From Chlorobiota bacterium (lineage in GTDB: Bacteria > Bacteroidota > Bacteroidia > Bacteroidales > F082), in the NCBI GenBank assembly GCA_030596395.1, contig JAUVKF010000037.1, positions 1-35,397 of the forward strand: a stretch of DNA of 35,397 nucleotides, read 5' to 3'. Made by a program: the position numbers and the translations under genes. The notes beneath the pieces are model-generated. The model saw only the letters and a program-made list of their open reading frames with translations. It was not told the DNA's origin and searched no databases. Shown one piece after another: positions 8,795 through 15,777 of this stretch (its first letter is position 1; each line of letters opens with the position of its first letter).

Positions 8795-9400
8795 ATGCCG
8801 CAACGCCTGATAGTGATATTGGTTGAAGGTTCGTACATTATCCAATCCGGGATTGAACTTTTGATACAGGAAATACCAGACCTGGTACTGACTGAAGTAT
8901 ATGATGGCACTGAGAAAAAGCTTGTGGATAAAATACAGCAAAAAAAACCGGATGTTGTAATTATCAATCCCAATATTTTAAACGAAACCGTGAGATCAGT
9001 TGCTAATCAACTTAATAAAAATGGAGTTTTCCTGGTTGGATTGGTTGACAACAACACGCCTGATAATCTTTGTAGCCTTTTCAAATTATGCATGAATATT
9101 AATGATGGTAAATATGAATTGCTTGAAATTTTGAAAAATATTGCCGGTAACAAAACTTCTGGAAATGCCAAAAAGACAACAATATCTGAACTAACCAACC
9201 GTGAACTAACCATATTAAAACAAGTGGTTTTTGGGCTTACTAACCAGGAAATAGCGGATAAATTGTTTTTGAGCATCCATACAATAACAACCCACCGTAA
9301 AAACATAACACGCAAATTGGGGATCAAAACTGTATCAGGATTAACGGTTTATGCTTTGATAAATAAAATAGTTGAACTGGGTGAAATTGAACAGAAATAA
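8795..9400 (+). CDS. NarL/LuxR-type regulator with degenerate receiver domain
   Basis: A 201-residue protein. I start it at the ATG at 8795, one base after the hemerythrin stop; a longer frame from 8741 would overlap that gene. Residues ~4-115 have the length and strand-helix order of a receiver domain, but key acidic residues are missing. The site of the phospho-Asp reads VVIINPN with N58 in place of Asp, and the first strand ends ILVEGSY instead of the usual acidic pair. Residues ~131-195 are a clear LuxR HTH (ELTNRELTILKQVVFGLTNQ, EIADKLFLSIHTITTHRKNI). It probably binds DNA without standard phosphorylation, perhaps responding to its hemerythrin partner. The HTH call is strong; the mode of control is inference. 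Confidence 0.85.
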   Translation: MPQRLIVILVEGSYIIQSGIELLIQEIPDLVLTEVYDGTEKKLVDKIQQKKPDVVIINPNILNETVRSVANQLNKNGVFLVGLVDNNTPDNLCSLFKLCMNINDGKYELLEILKNIAGNKTSGNAKKTTISELTNRELTILKQVVFGLTNQEIADKLFLSIHTITTHRKNITRKLGIKTVSGLTVYALINKIVELGEIEQK

Positions 9401-9545
9401 TTGACTTTTTCTGGATTAATTTTCACTAACTTTTTGCGTTTAATAGTCTTTCTCTCAATAATAAATTACTACCTTTACCATTCGATTAATCAAGTAACAA
9501 AAATGCCGGGATTGCAATGTATACTCTTAATATTCGCACAGAAAT

Positions 9546-9562
9546 TGTGTGTGTGTGTGTGT
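9546..9562 (+). repeat. TG dinucleotide repeat
   Basis: Seventeen bases of uninterrupted alternating TG in a non-coding stretch, followed by AAAACACAACA, which could fold back on the repeat. Such tracts can slip during replication and vary in length between cells. Confidence 0.85.
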
Positions 9563-9716
9563 AAAACACAACATACATGGCACTTACACATATTTACCCG
9601 TAGCGGGAATTAGTAACTTTAAATACTGTTCCGAGCTTTACATCTTTTTTGCATTTTCTTATATAAATCTTCTTTATGTAGAATTCATTTGGCAGATAAA
9701 CAGGCTAATAGCATTT

Positions 9717-9748
9717 GGGCGCACCTCTCAGGCCCGGATGGTGCGTCC
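9717..9748 (+). promoter_or_regulatory. stable hairpin in leader of the lipoprotein gene
   Basis: GGGCGCACC (9717-9725) pairs along all nine bases with GGTGCGTCC (9740-9748), with one G-U pair and a 14-nt loop that contains GGCCCGG. No U-run follows, only TTGCAAAAAAG, so it is not a plain terminator. It lies 108 bases before the lipoprotein ATG and could be a cis-acting RNA element. Its function is unknown. Confidence 0.4.
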
Positions 9749-9855
9749 ATTGCAAAAAAGCAACAACAAACCGATAGGCCGGGATATCACACAATAATCT
9801 AAAATCAATAATTAAAAAACTACCAAAACACGAATAATTACTAAAACACACACAA

Positions 9856-10839
9856 ATGAAAAATAAATTAAAGTTAACCGGCGTTATCATGATCGTAGTT
9901 TTATTTGCCGTAACGAGTTGTAATAAAAACAACCAGGGAGAACCGGCAAGTACATTCGACAACGAAACCTACGCCAAAATGATTATCCAACGAATTGATG
10001 GGTTCAGGGAACAAATGAACAGCACCTATAAATCAGGCGAATTAATGCCGCTTGATACAGCCATTTGGAACCTCGAAGCCTTAATTACTTATGATGAGGC
10101 CTATCCCGATTCTGTTTCACGGGATTTCATAATTAAGACAGCAAGTTTCACTCTCCCTGTTGACCAGAACAACATGGTACAGGACGATGATGTACAGGCG
10201 CTGTATTATGACATGTTAGATACCGTAGATTACCAGTTGGCACAATTCACCGAAACGGTAAAATTCCTTGCTTTTTCGGATGTTGAACTGGTAGAAGTAG
10301 TAAGTGGTACAGCTTATATTGAGGCCACCAACGGCTACGGTTTTAACTTACTATTGGGCACTTACGATCCTTTTGACGAAGATGATGACTGGTACTGGGG
10401 AACATTGTCAGAAGAATACGGCCAGCCACCCCTCGGAAAATGTGATGGTACCGAAGTGGGTGTTTCCGATGGTTCAAACGAAATCCAGTACCGATTAAAC
10501 AACCCTATTCCGCAATCTCCTTATTCCAGTTTTACTGATTTGGAAACCTTTGTTATTAATGGTGATGATTTTCTTGACAATGAAGATAACCCCAGGCTTT
10601 TTTGGGGCTGGGATTATCCCAATGACGAATGCCTGACCAATGATCTTTTAACGTATTATCTCATCCAGTCAGACGACATAATACATACAACTGTGGCAAA
10701 CGGGGGTCTGAGGCCGGAGGGTAAATTATTTGTAAGTGTTTACATTGATGATGACCTTGCATTTAAGTATGGGCAAAGCTGGCATTATCACAGATATAAT
10801 GTCACTTATGGTATTCCGGCCCCCGATTTACCCAATTAA
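9856..10839 (+). CDS. lipoprotein of unknown function
   Basis: A 327-residue protein with a lipoprotein signal peptide: MKNKLKLTGVIMIVVLFAVT then SC, with Cys22 as the lipidation site; mature protein CNKNNQGEPAS. The mature part is acidic and rich in Asp (PFDEDDDWYWG, LDNEDNPRLFWGWDYPNDE) and ends YNVTYGIPAPDLPN. No family recognised; likely in the outer membrane or facing the periplasm. It is followed by a hairpin and then by a T9SS cargo gene 62 bases downstream. Its C-terminal end is echoed by two decayed copies, at 12411-12512 and 14071-14172, so it was once part of a repeated two-gene module. Lgt, needed for lipidation, is encoded at 18068. Confidence 0.8.
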   Translation: MKNKLKLTGVIMIVVLFAVTSCNKNNQGEPASTFDNETYAKMIIQRIDGFREQMNSTYKSGELMPLDTAIWNLEALITYDEAYPDSVSRDFIIKTASFTLPVDQNNMVQDDDVQALYYDMLDTVDYQLAQFTETVKFLAFSDVELVEVVSGTAYIEATNGYGFNLLLGTYDPFDEDDDWYWGTLSEEYGQPPLGKCDGTEVGVSDGSNEIQYRLNNPIPQSPYSSFTDLETFVINGDDFLDNEDNPRLFWGWDYPNDECLTNDLLTYYLIQSDDIIHTTVANGGLRPEGKLFVSVYIDDDLAFKYGQSWHYHRYNVTYGIPAPDLPN

Positions 10840-10850
10840 TTAAACAATAA

Positions 10851-10886
10851 AAGCAGGACTTTTTTCAAAATTAGTCCTGTTTTTTA
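10851..10886 (+). terminator. hairpin between lipoprotein and first T9SS cargo gene
   Basis: CAGGACT (10854-10860) pairs with AGTCCTG (10873-10879), and flanking A and T runs extend the stem. It is followed by TTTTTTAT. It looks like a rho-independent terminator, 12 bases past the lipoprotein stop and 16 bases before the next ATG. Confidence 0.65.
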
Positions 10887-10901
10887 TAATTTTATATACC
10901 C

Positions 10902-12362
10902 ATGAAAATTCAATGTACAATTATTCTCTTTGTATCGGTTTTCATTTCAATTTCCTTAAAAGGGCAGTCCCCAACTTTCGAGTTCCTGCTTTCCGGCCCA
11001 AGGAACGAAAGAGTAAGTGATATACATGAATCGGATAACGGTGAAATTTACTTTGCCGGTTTTATTTCTAAGTATCCGAATTACAGGATACATAGGAGTG
11101 GCCTGATTGGCAAGATTGATGAATATGGTCAATTTATTGACAGTATCGTTGTCAGGTATCCCGGAATGAGTTTTGGTTTCACCACCATACTACCAGTTGA
11201 AGATAGTATTTTTATATTGGACGGCATGAAAACCGATACCATGGGGCAAATGCAAAACATCAGCATCGTATTAACTAAAATAAGCAGCAATTTGAATATT
11301 GTTGAAACGAATGAATATGTATTCCCTATATCATATCAGGCAGTTCATCAATTTGCACGCAAAGGCTTAAATAACAATTTATTTGTTTGCGGATCAATCT
11401 ATTTACCACCATTTAGAATGTTTATTTACAAATTTGATAAAAACCTGGACAGTATTAAAGGAAGGTTCTATTTAAACAATTCTATCGATTGCGCTGAGAT
11501 AAAGGAATTTAATGACGGTTCTTTATGGATTTTAACAGATGTTCAGGAATCTTATATAATGTTGGATTCTGCCTGGTATATTATTTCAGAAACTGACATT
11601 CCCGAATACATTAACGGTAATTATGGCTTAAAATGGGATACAGATACCTCTTTTTACCTCGCGGGTGACTGGCACCCGATTCCGCCAATTGAAGATAACA
11701 ACGATATTGGGATTATCAGGCAATTCCATCCTATTGATACTACCGGCCATCTTTTCCAATCGTGGGGCACCGAAGACACTCTCGATTTTCCGGGTTTGTG
11801 GGGGGCGTTGGATTTTAAAAACAAAGATTCAATTTTCATAGGCGGAACAACCAATATGTATGCTACCTATTACGGTACCTGGCCCTCGTGGTATTTTGTT
11901 ATCCAAACCGACAGCATGCTCAATGTAAGATGGGAGCGGTTTTATGGCGGCGATGCCTATTACCTGATGCAAAAAATTATTGCAACAAACGATGGCGGCT
12001 GCCTTATTGCAGGCACGCGTTACGATTATCTGAATGCAACCGAAGAAGAACTCGATATCCACATATTAAAACTAAATAATGAAGGTTTGTTTGTTGGCAA
12101 CCAAAATGATATTAATATTGAAATACGGGAGGCTATCGTTTTCCCCAATCCTGGTACAAATAACATTAAAGTAAGGATTGCTGCGCAATACCCTGTAAGT
12201 ACGTTTGAGCTATTTGATATAAATGGCAAACAGGTATTAACGGAACAAATAACCGGAAAATGGGGCGACATAAACACATCGTTTTTAAAGGCAGGTACCT
12301 ATATTTACCGAATCCATAATACTGACGGGTTGTTTGAAACGGGTAAGTGGGTGAAGCGGTAG
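10902..12362 (+). CDS. T9SS cargo protein, tandem copy 1
   Basis: A 486-residue secreted protein with a signal peptide (MKIQCTIILFVSVFISISLKG), a central domain of repeated strands that includes HESDNGEIYFAGF and LKWDTDTSFYLAGD, and a type A T9SS tail (VFPNPGTNNIKVRI, FDINGKQVLTEQ, KAGTYIYRIH, final KWVKR). Two more copies follow in tandem. The N-terminal two thirds differ clearly between copies, while the last 160 residues (327-486) are almost the same. The fold may be beta-propeller-like; the ligand is unknown. It lies 62 bases after the lipoprotein gene, behind a hairpin, so it may be expressed by read-through. Confidence 0.8.
   Translation: MKIQCTIILFVSVFISISLKGQSPTFEFLLSGPRNERVSDIHESDNGEIYFAGFISKYPNYRIHRSGLIGKIDEYGQFIDSIVVRYPGMSFGFTTILPVEDSIFILDGMKTDTMGQMQNISIVLTKISSNLNIVETNEYVFPISYQAVHQFARKGLNNNLFVCGSIYLPPFRMFIYKFDKNLDSIKGRFYLNNSIDCAEIKEFNDGSLWILTDVQESYIMLDSAWYIISETDIPEYINGNYGLKWDTDTSFYLAGDWHPIPPIEDNNDIGIIRQFHPIDTTGHLFQSWGTEDTLDFPGLWGALDFKNKDSIFIGGTTNMYATYYGTWPSWYFVIQTDSMLNVRWERFYGGDAYYLMQKIIATNDGGCLIAGTRYDYLNATEEELDIHILKLNNEGLFVGNQNDINIEIREAIVFPNPGTNNIKVRIAAQYPVSTFELFDINGKQVLTEQITGKWGDINTSFLKAGTYIYRIHNTDGLFETGKWVKR
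11880..12362 (+). repeat. near-identical 3' block, copy 1 of 3
   Basis: 483 bases from the WPSWYF codons to the stop. The same block, exactly 483 bases long, occurs at 13547-14029 and 15212-15694. By my reading of 160 residues, copies 1 and 2 differ at 7, copies 1 and 3 at 11, and copies 2 and 3 at 10 positions, far fewer than in the 5' parts of the genes. Confidence 0.8.
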
Positions 12363-12410
12363 GTGAATATTAAATATGGAATATCGAATATCGAATGCTG
12401 AATAACGAAT
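12363..12410 (+). repeat. Bacteroidota-type intergenic ATTCGATATTC repeat, copy 1
   Basis: An AT-rich run of GAATATCGAATATCGAAT-like units following the first cargo gene. A shorter version follows the second cargo gene at 14030-14070. Repeats of this sort are widespread between genes in Bacteroidota and give spurious reading frames such as NIRYSAFDIRYS on the other strand. It joins directly to the truncated lipoprotein 3' end. Confidence 0.65.
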
Positions 12411-12512
12411 ATTGATTTTAGCGATACATTTGACCGGTATGATTATTTCAATGAATATCTTCATCATTATTATGTAACATATGGTATTCCCGCACCAGAT
12501 TACCCCAACTGA
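12411..12512 (+). pseudogene. 3' remnant of lipoprotein gene, copy A
   Basis: 33 codons plus stop reading IDFSDTFDRYDYFNEYLHHY then YVTYGIPAPDYPN. The end matches the lipoprotein at 9856-10839, which finishes YNVTYGIPAPDLPN. There is no start codon or signal peptide. Placed between two T9SS cargo genes, as the intact lipoprotein is placed before the first one, it marks a lost lipoprotein copy. The left break falls right at the end of the intergenic repeat, as in copy B. Confidence 0.7.
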
Positions 12513-12520
12513 TAATAATT

Positions 12521-12553
12521 AAATCAGGACATGTATCTTACATGTCCTGATTT
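12521..12553 (+). terminator. 15-bp perfect hairpin before second cargo gene
   Basis: AAATCAGGACATGTA (12521-12535) and TACATGTCCTGATTT (12539-12553) pair perfectly around a TCT loop. The stem ends in T3 followed by AACTTGATATTT, so the U-run is weak. It sits 8 bases past the remnant stop and 18 bases before the ATG at 12572. It could be a terminator or a hairpin that shields the start. Confidence 0.6.
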
Positions 12554-12571
12554 AACTTGATATTTAATAAA

Positions 12572-14029
12572 ATGAAAATTCCTTTCACTATCTTATTTTT
12601 TATATTATCTTTTTTTTCATTGGCTCAAACACCAACCTTTGAGTATTTATTATCAAGTCCTAAAAACGAACTGCTAATCGATCTCTATGAATCTGATAAT
12701 GGCGATATCTTTTTCTCAGGTTATATTTCCGACCACAGGGATTACAGCATTCAACGTAATGGTTTGTTAGGTAAAATTGATAAGTACGGACAATTTATTG
12801 ACACCGTTGTTACAAGTTACCCGGAAAAATGTTTTGCATATACAACCATGCTCCCAATTAATGACAGCACTATATTATTAGATGGAATCAAAACCGATAC
12901 TTCGGGCCAGTTTGAAAATGCGAGTATTGTCTTGTCAAAGATGAATAATGATTTCGGGTTGATTGAAAAGAAAGAATATGTCTTGCCTTCCGATTACAAG
13001 GTTCATTATCATCTTGCCTACACAGGTAATAATAACACTTTTCTGGTTGCTGGTTCATTTCAATATGCTACAAATCCTACAAAAACATTCGTTTACCGGT
13101 TTGATGAAAACCTGGACAGTATAAGAGCAAAGTTTTTTTTTGATAATAATATATTTTACAGCGAATTAAATGAATTGTCTGATAGTAGGCTATGGATCCT
13201 TACAGCATTTAATTCAAAATATGTAATTATTGATTCATCCTGGTCAGAAGTATCTGAATTCGATATGCCAGTTTATTTGAACTCTGAGTATGGGCTGAAG
13301 TGGGATACGGATACATCCTTTTATCTGGCAGGTGATTATGTATCCCTTCCACCGAATGAAAGCAACGACGATATTGCTGTTATAAGGCAATTTGATCCTG
13401 TTGATACCACCGGCTATTTGTTCAAACAATGGGGCACACAAGATACTATTGATCACCCTGCTATATGGGGAGCACTTGATTTTAAGAATAAAGATTCAAT
13501 TTATATTGGCGGGACAACGAATATAGGCCCGACGTATTACGGGTACTGGCCATCGTGGTATTTTATAATCCAAACCGATAGCATGCTCAATGTAAGGTGG
13601 GAACGGTTTTATGGCGGCGATGCCTATTACCTGATGCAGAAAATTATTGCCACCAATGATGGTGGCTGCCTTATTGCAGGCACACGATACGATTATCTGA
13701 ATGCCACCGAAGAAGAACTGGATATTCATATTTTAAAATTAAATAATGAAGGTTTGTTCGTTGGTAACCAAAACGATATTAAAATTGAAATAAGAGAGGC
13801 CATTGTTTTTCCCAATCCTGGTACCAATAATCTTAAAGTGCGCATTGCCGCACAATACCCAGTAAGTACGTTTGAGCTATTTGATTTAAATGGCAAACAG
13901 GTATTAACGGAACAAATAACCGGTAAATGGGGCGACATTAACACTTCGTTTTTAAAGGCAGGAACCTATATTTACCGCATCCATAATGTTGAGGGTTTGT
14001 TTGAAACGGGTAAGTGGGTGAAGCAGTAG
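12572..14029 (+). CDS. T9SS cargo protein, tandem copy 2
   Basis: A 485-residue paralogue of the cargo genes on either side. I start it at the ATG at 12572 (MKIPFTILFFILSFFSLAQ), which begins a signal peptide; the TTG at 12557 would add five residues. Same plan: strand-rich central domain (YESDNGDIFFSGYISDHRDY, LKWDTDTSFYLAGD), then a type A T9SS tail (VFPNPGTNNLKVRI, FDLNGKQVLTEQ, final KWVKQ). Residues 326-485 match copies 1 and 3 almost exactly, but the rest has diverged. No promoter is seen directly upstream. The preceding 15-bp hairpin should limit read-through. Confidence 0.8.
   Translation: MKIPFTILFFILSFFSLAQTPTFEYLLSSPKNELLIDLYESDNGDIFFSGYISDHRDYSIQRNGLLGKIDKYGQFIDTVVTSYPEKCFAYTTMLPINDSTILLDGIKTDTSGQFENASIVLSKMNNDFGLIEKKEYVLPSDYKVHYHLAYTGNNNTFLVAGSFQYATNPTKTFVYRFDENLDSIRAKFFFDNNIFYSELNELSDSRLWILTAFNSKYVIIDSSWSEVSEFDMPVYLNSEYGLKWDTDTSFYLAGDYVSLPPNESNDDIAVIRQFDPVDTTGYLFKQWGTQDTIDHPAIWGALDFKNKDSIYIGGTTNIGPTYYGYWPSWYFIIQTDSMLNVRWERFYGGDAYYLMQKIIATNDGGCLIAGTRYDYLNATEEELDIHILKLNNEGLFVGNQNDIKIEIREAIVFPNPGTNNLKVRIAAQYPVSTFELFDLNGKQVLTEQITGKWGDINTSFLKAGTYIYRIHNVEGLFETGKWVKQ
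13547..14029 (+). repeat. near-identical 3' block, copy 2 of 3
   Basis: 483 bases matching 11880-12362 and 15212-15694, covering the end of the central domain and the whole T9SS tail. Confidence 0.8.
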
Positions 14030-14070
14030 GTGAATATTAAATAAGGAATATCGAATATGGAATAACGAAT
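14030..14070 (+). repeat. Bacteroidota-type intergenic ATTCGATATTC repeat, copy 2
   Basis: A shorter version of the run at 12363-12410, containing GGAATATCGAATATGG and AATAACGAAT. As in the first copy, it joins straight to the lipoprotein remnant. No such repeat follows the third cargo gene. Confidence 0.6.
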
Positions 14071-14172
14071 ATTGATTTTAGCGATACATTTGACCAGTAT
14101 GATTATTTCAATGAATATCTTCACCATTATTATGTAACGTATGGAGTACCAGCCCCGAATATGCCCAATTGA
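14071..14172 (+). pseudogene. 3' remnant of lipoprotein gene, copy B
   Basis: 33 codons plus stop reading IDFSDTFDQYDYFNEYLHHY then YVTYGVPAPNMPN. It differs from copy A at only a few residues and begins at the same point, so the truncation came before the duplication. Only the 3' end of the lipoprotein frame is left. Confidence 0.7.
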
Positions 14173-14185
14173 TAATGCAATAAAA

Positions 14186-14216
14186 AGCAGGGTAAATAAA
14201 AAACGCCCTGCTGTTT
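14186..14216 (+). terminator. hairpin before third cargo gene
   Basis: AGCAGGG (14186-14192) pairs with CCCTGCT (14206-14212), with an A-rich 13-nt loop, then GTTTATAAAAT. Same position as the hairpins before cargo copies 1 and 2, but a different sequence. It lies 18 bases before the ATG at 14234. Confidence 0.55.
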
Positions 14217-14233
14217 ATAAAATCTTTTAACAA

Positions 14234-15694
14234 ATGAGAAGTATTTATACAATCGTAATAATCTTAGCAATTCCTTTCTATTTATCTGCACAAACTACAA
14301 CATTTGAATATCTTTTATCCAGCCCAAAAAATGAAAGGGTAATCGACATTTATGAATCGGATAATGGTGAAATATATTTTTCCGGTTTTATTTCTGATCA
14401 CTGGGATTACCGTATTCAAAGAAATGCTTTGCTTGGTAAAATTGATGAGTACGGGCAATTTATTGACAGCATTGTTGTGAGTTATCCTGAAATGTGCTTT
14501 GCTTTCACCTCAATAATCCCCACTGAAGATAGTATGTTTATATTGGACGGTACTAAAAACGATACATCAGGCCAATTTCAAAATGCTGGTATTGTATTAA
14601 CTAAGTTTAAAAGCGATTTGAGTTTCGTTGAAAAGAAAGAATATACCTTCCCACCTGATTATAAAGTTCAGCTTCATTTTGCTTATAAAAGCCAATCCAA
14701 CAGGTTTTTAGTGGCAGGAGCCTTTAATTTGACTCCCGATCCTACAAAAACCTTCGTTTACCAGTTTAACGAAAACCTTGACAGCTTGAGGGCCAAATTT
14801 TTTTTGGATAACAATCTTTTCTTCGGTGGATTAAAGGAGTTAAGCAATAGTAAATTATGGATTTTACCAGCCATTAAATTTAATTATGTAATTATTGATT
14901 CTACATGGTCAGAAGTTACTGAATACGATATGCCGGTTTTTATTAATTCTGCATACGGATTTGAATGGGACACCGATACCTCATTTTACCTCGTGGGGGA
15001 GTATTTTCCTGTTCCACCGGCTGAAGACAATAAAGATATTGGGATCATCAGGCAATTTCATCCGACCGATACAAGCGGTTTCCTTTTCAAATCGTGGGGA
15101 AAAATTGACACCGTTGATCATCCGGCAGTATGGGGGGCTTTGGATTTTAAAACAAAAGATTCAGTATACATCGGAGGTGCCACCAACCTGGGACCAAACT
15201 ATTACGGAACCTGGCCTTCGTGGTATTTTGTAATCCAAACCGACAGCATGCTCAATGTAAGGTGGGAGCGGTTTTATGGCGGCGATGCTTATTATTTAAT
15301 GCAAAAAATTATTACAACAAACGATGGCGGCTGCCTTATTGCAGGCACGCGTTACGATTATCAAAACACTACTGAAGAAGAACTCGACATCCACATATTA
15401 AAACTAAATAATGAAGGTTTGTTTGTTGGCAACCAAAATGATATTAATATTGAGATAAGGGAGGCCATCATATTTCCTAACCCAGGCACCAATAATCTTA
15501 AAGTGCGCATTGCCGCACAATATCCTTTAAGTACATTTGAGCTATATGATATAAATGGCAAACAGGTATTAACGGAACAAATAACCGGAAAATGGGGCGA
15601 CATTAACACTTCGTTTTTAAAGGCAGGAACCTATGTTTATCGCATCCATAATGTTGAGGGTTTGTTTGAAACGGGTAAGTGGGTGAAGCAGTAA
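14234..15694 (+). CDS. T9SS cargo protein, tandem copy 3
   Basis: A 486-residue paralogue of copies 1 and 2. Signal peptide MRSIYTIVIILAIPFYLSAQ; strand-rich centre with YESDNGEIYFSGFISDHWDY and FEWDTDTSFYLVGE; type A T9SS tail with IFPNPGTNNLKVRI, YDINGKQVLTEQ and a final KWVKQ. Its 5' part is closer to copy 2 than to copy 1 in places (SDHxDYxIQRN, the KKEY then KVxxHxAY pattern), which fits copies 2 and 3 arising from a late duplication. The last 160 residues are shared by all three. Nothing resembling a lipoprotein remnant follows it. Confidence 0.8.
   Translation: MRSIYTIVIILAIPFYLSAQTTTFEYLLSSPKNERVIDIYESDNGEIYFSGFISDHWDYRIQRNALLGKIDEYGQFIDSIVVSYPEMCFAFTSIIPTEDSMFILDGTKNDTSGQFQNAGIVLTKFKSDLSFVEKKEYTFPPDYKVQLHFAYKSQSNRFLVAGAFNLTPDPTKTFVYQFNENLDSLRAKFFLDNNLFFGGLKELSNSKLWILPAIKFNYVIIDSTWSEVTEYDMPVFINSAYGFEWDTDTSFYLVGEYFPVPPAEDNKDIGIIRQFHPTDTSGFLFKSWGKIDTVDHPAVWGALDFKTKDSVYIGGATNLGPNYYGTWPSWYFVIQTDSMLNVRWERFYGGDAYYLMQKIITTNDGGCLIAGTRYDYQNTTEEELDIHILKLNNEGLFVGNQNDINIEIREAIIFPNPGTNNLKVRIAAQYPLSTFELYDINGKQVLTEQITGKWGDINTSFLKAGTYVYRIHNVEGLFETGKWVKQ
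15212..15694 (+). repeat. near-identical 3' block, copy 3 of 3
   Basis: 483 bases matching 11880-12362 and 13547-14029. Confidence 0.8.
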
Positions 15695-15713
15695 AATCAA
15701 CATTAAATTTACA

Positions 15714-15744
15714 TTGCTTAATTAAACAATTCCGTTTACTTTTG
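15714..15744 (+). promoter_or_regulatory. Bacteroidota-type promoter of the flavodoxin gene
   Basis: TTG (15714-15716), 20 nt, then TACTTTTG (15737-15744), a full match to TAnnTTTG. The expected start near 15749 gives a leader of about 29 nt before the ATG at 15778. Confidence 0.7.
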
Positions 15745-15777
15745 CCGCGTTTAAAACGATTCTAAATAATTCAGACG

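Larger units (their letters stand above)
9401..9855 (+). other. 455-base non-coding region before the lipoprotein gene
   Basis: No convincing gene. It holds a (TG)8 tract at 9546-9562 and a GC-rich hairpin at 9717-9748 in otherwise AT-rich DNA. Short open frames here cross the TG tract, have no family features and overlap each other. The final ~60 bases are A-rich up to the ATG at 9856. It may contain the promoter and a long 5' leader of the lipoprotein/T9SS module; no full TTG-N19-TAnnTTTG match was found. Confidence 0.5.

Noticed and set aside
9401-9797. Two overlapping small frames (9401-9613 and 9549-9797) in the leader region
   Set aside because: They cross the TG repeat in different frames, one reading CVCVCK; they have no family features and no clean start.
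12285-12467. Minus-strand frame reading NIRYSAFDIRYSIFNI
   Set aside because: This is a known type of false frame produced by ATTCGATATTC intergenic repeats, and it overlaps the cargo gene end.
12363-14070. Possible CRISPR or direct-repeat array in the TCGAATA-rich stretches
   Set aside because: The units are short, degenerate and not separated by unique spacers; there are no cas genes in the window.
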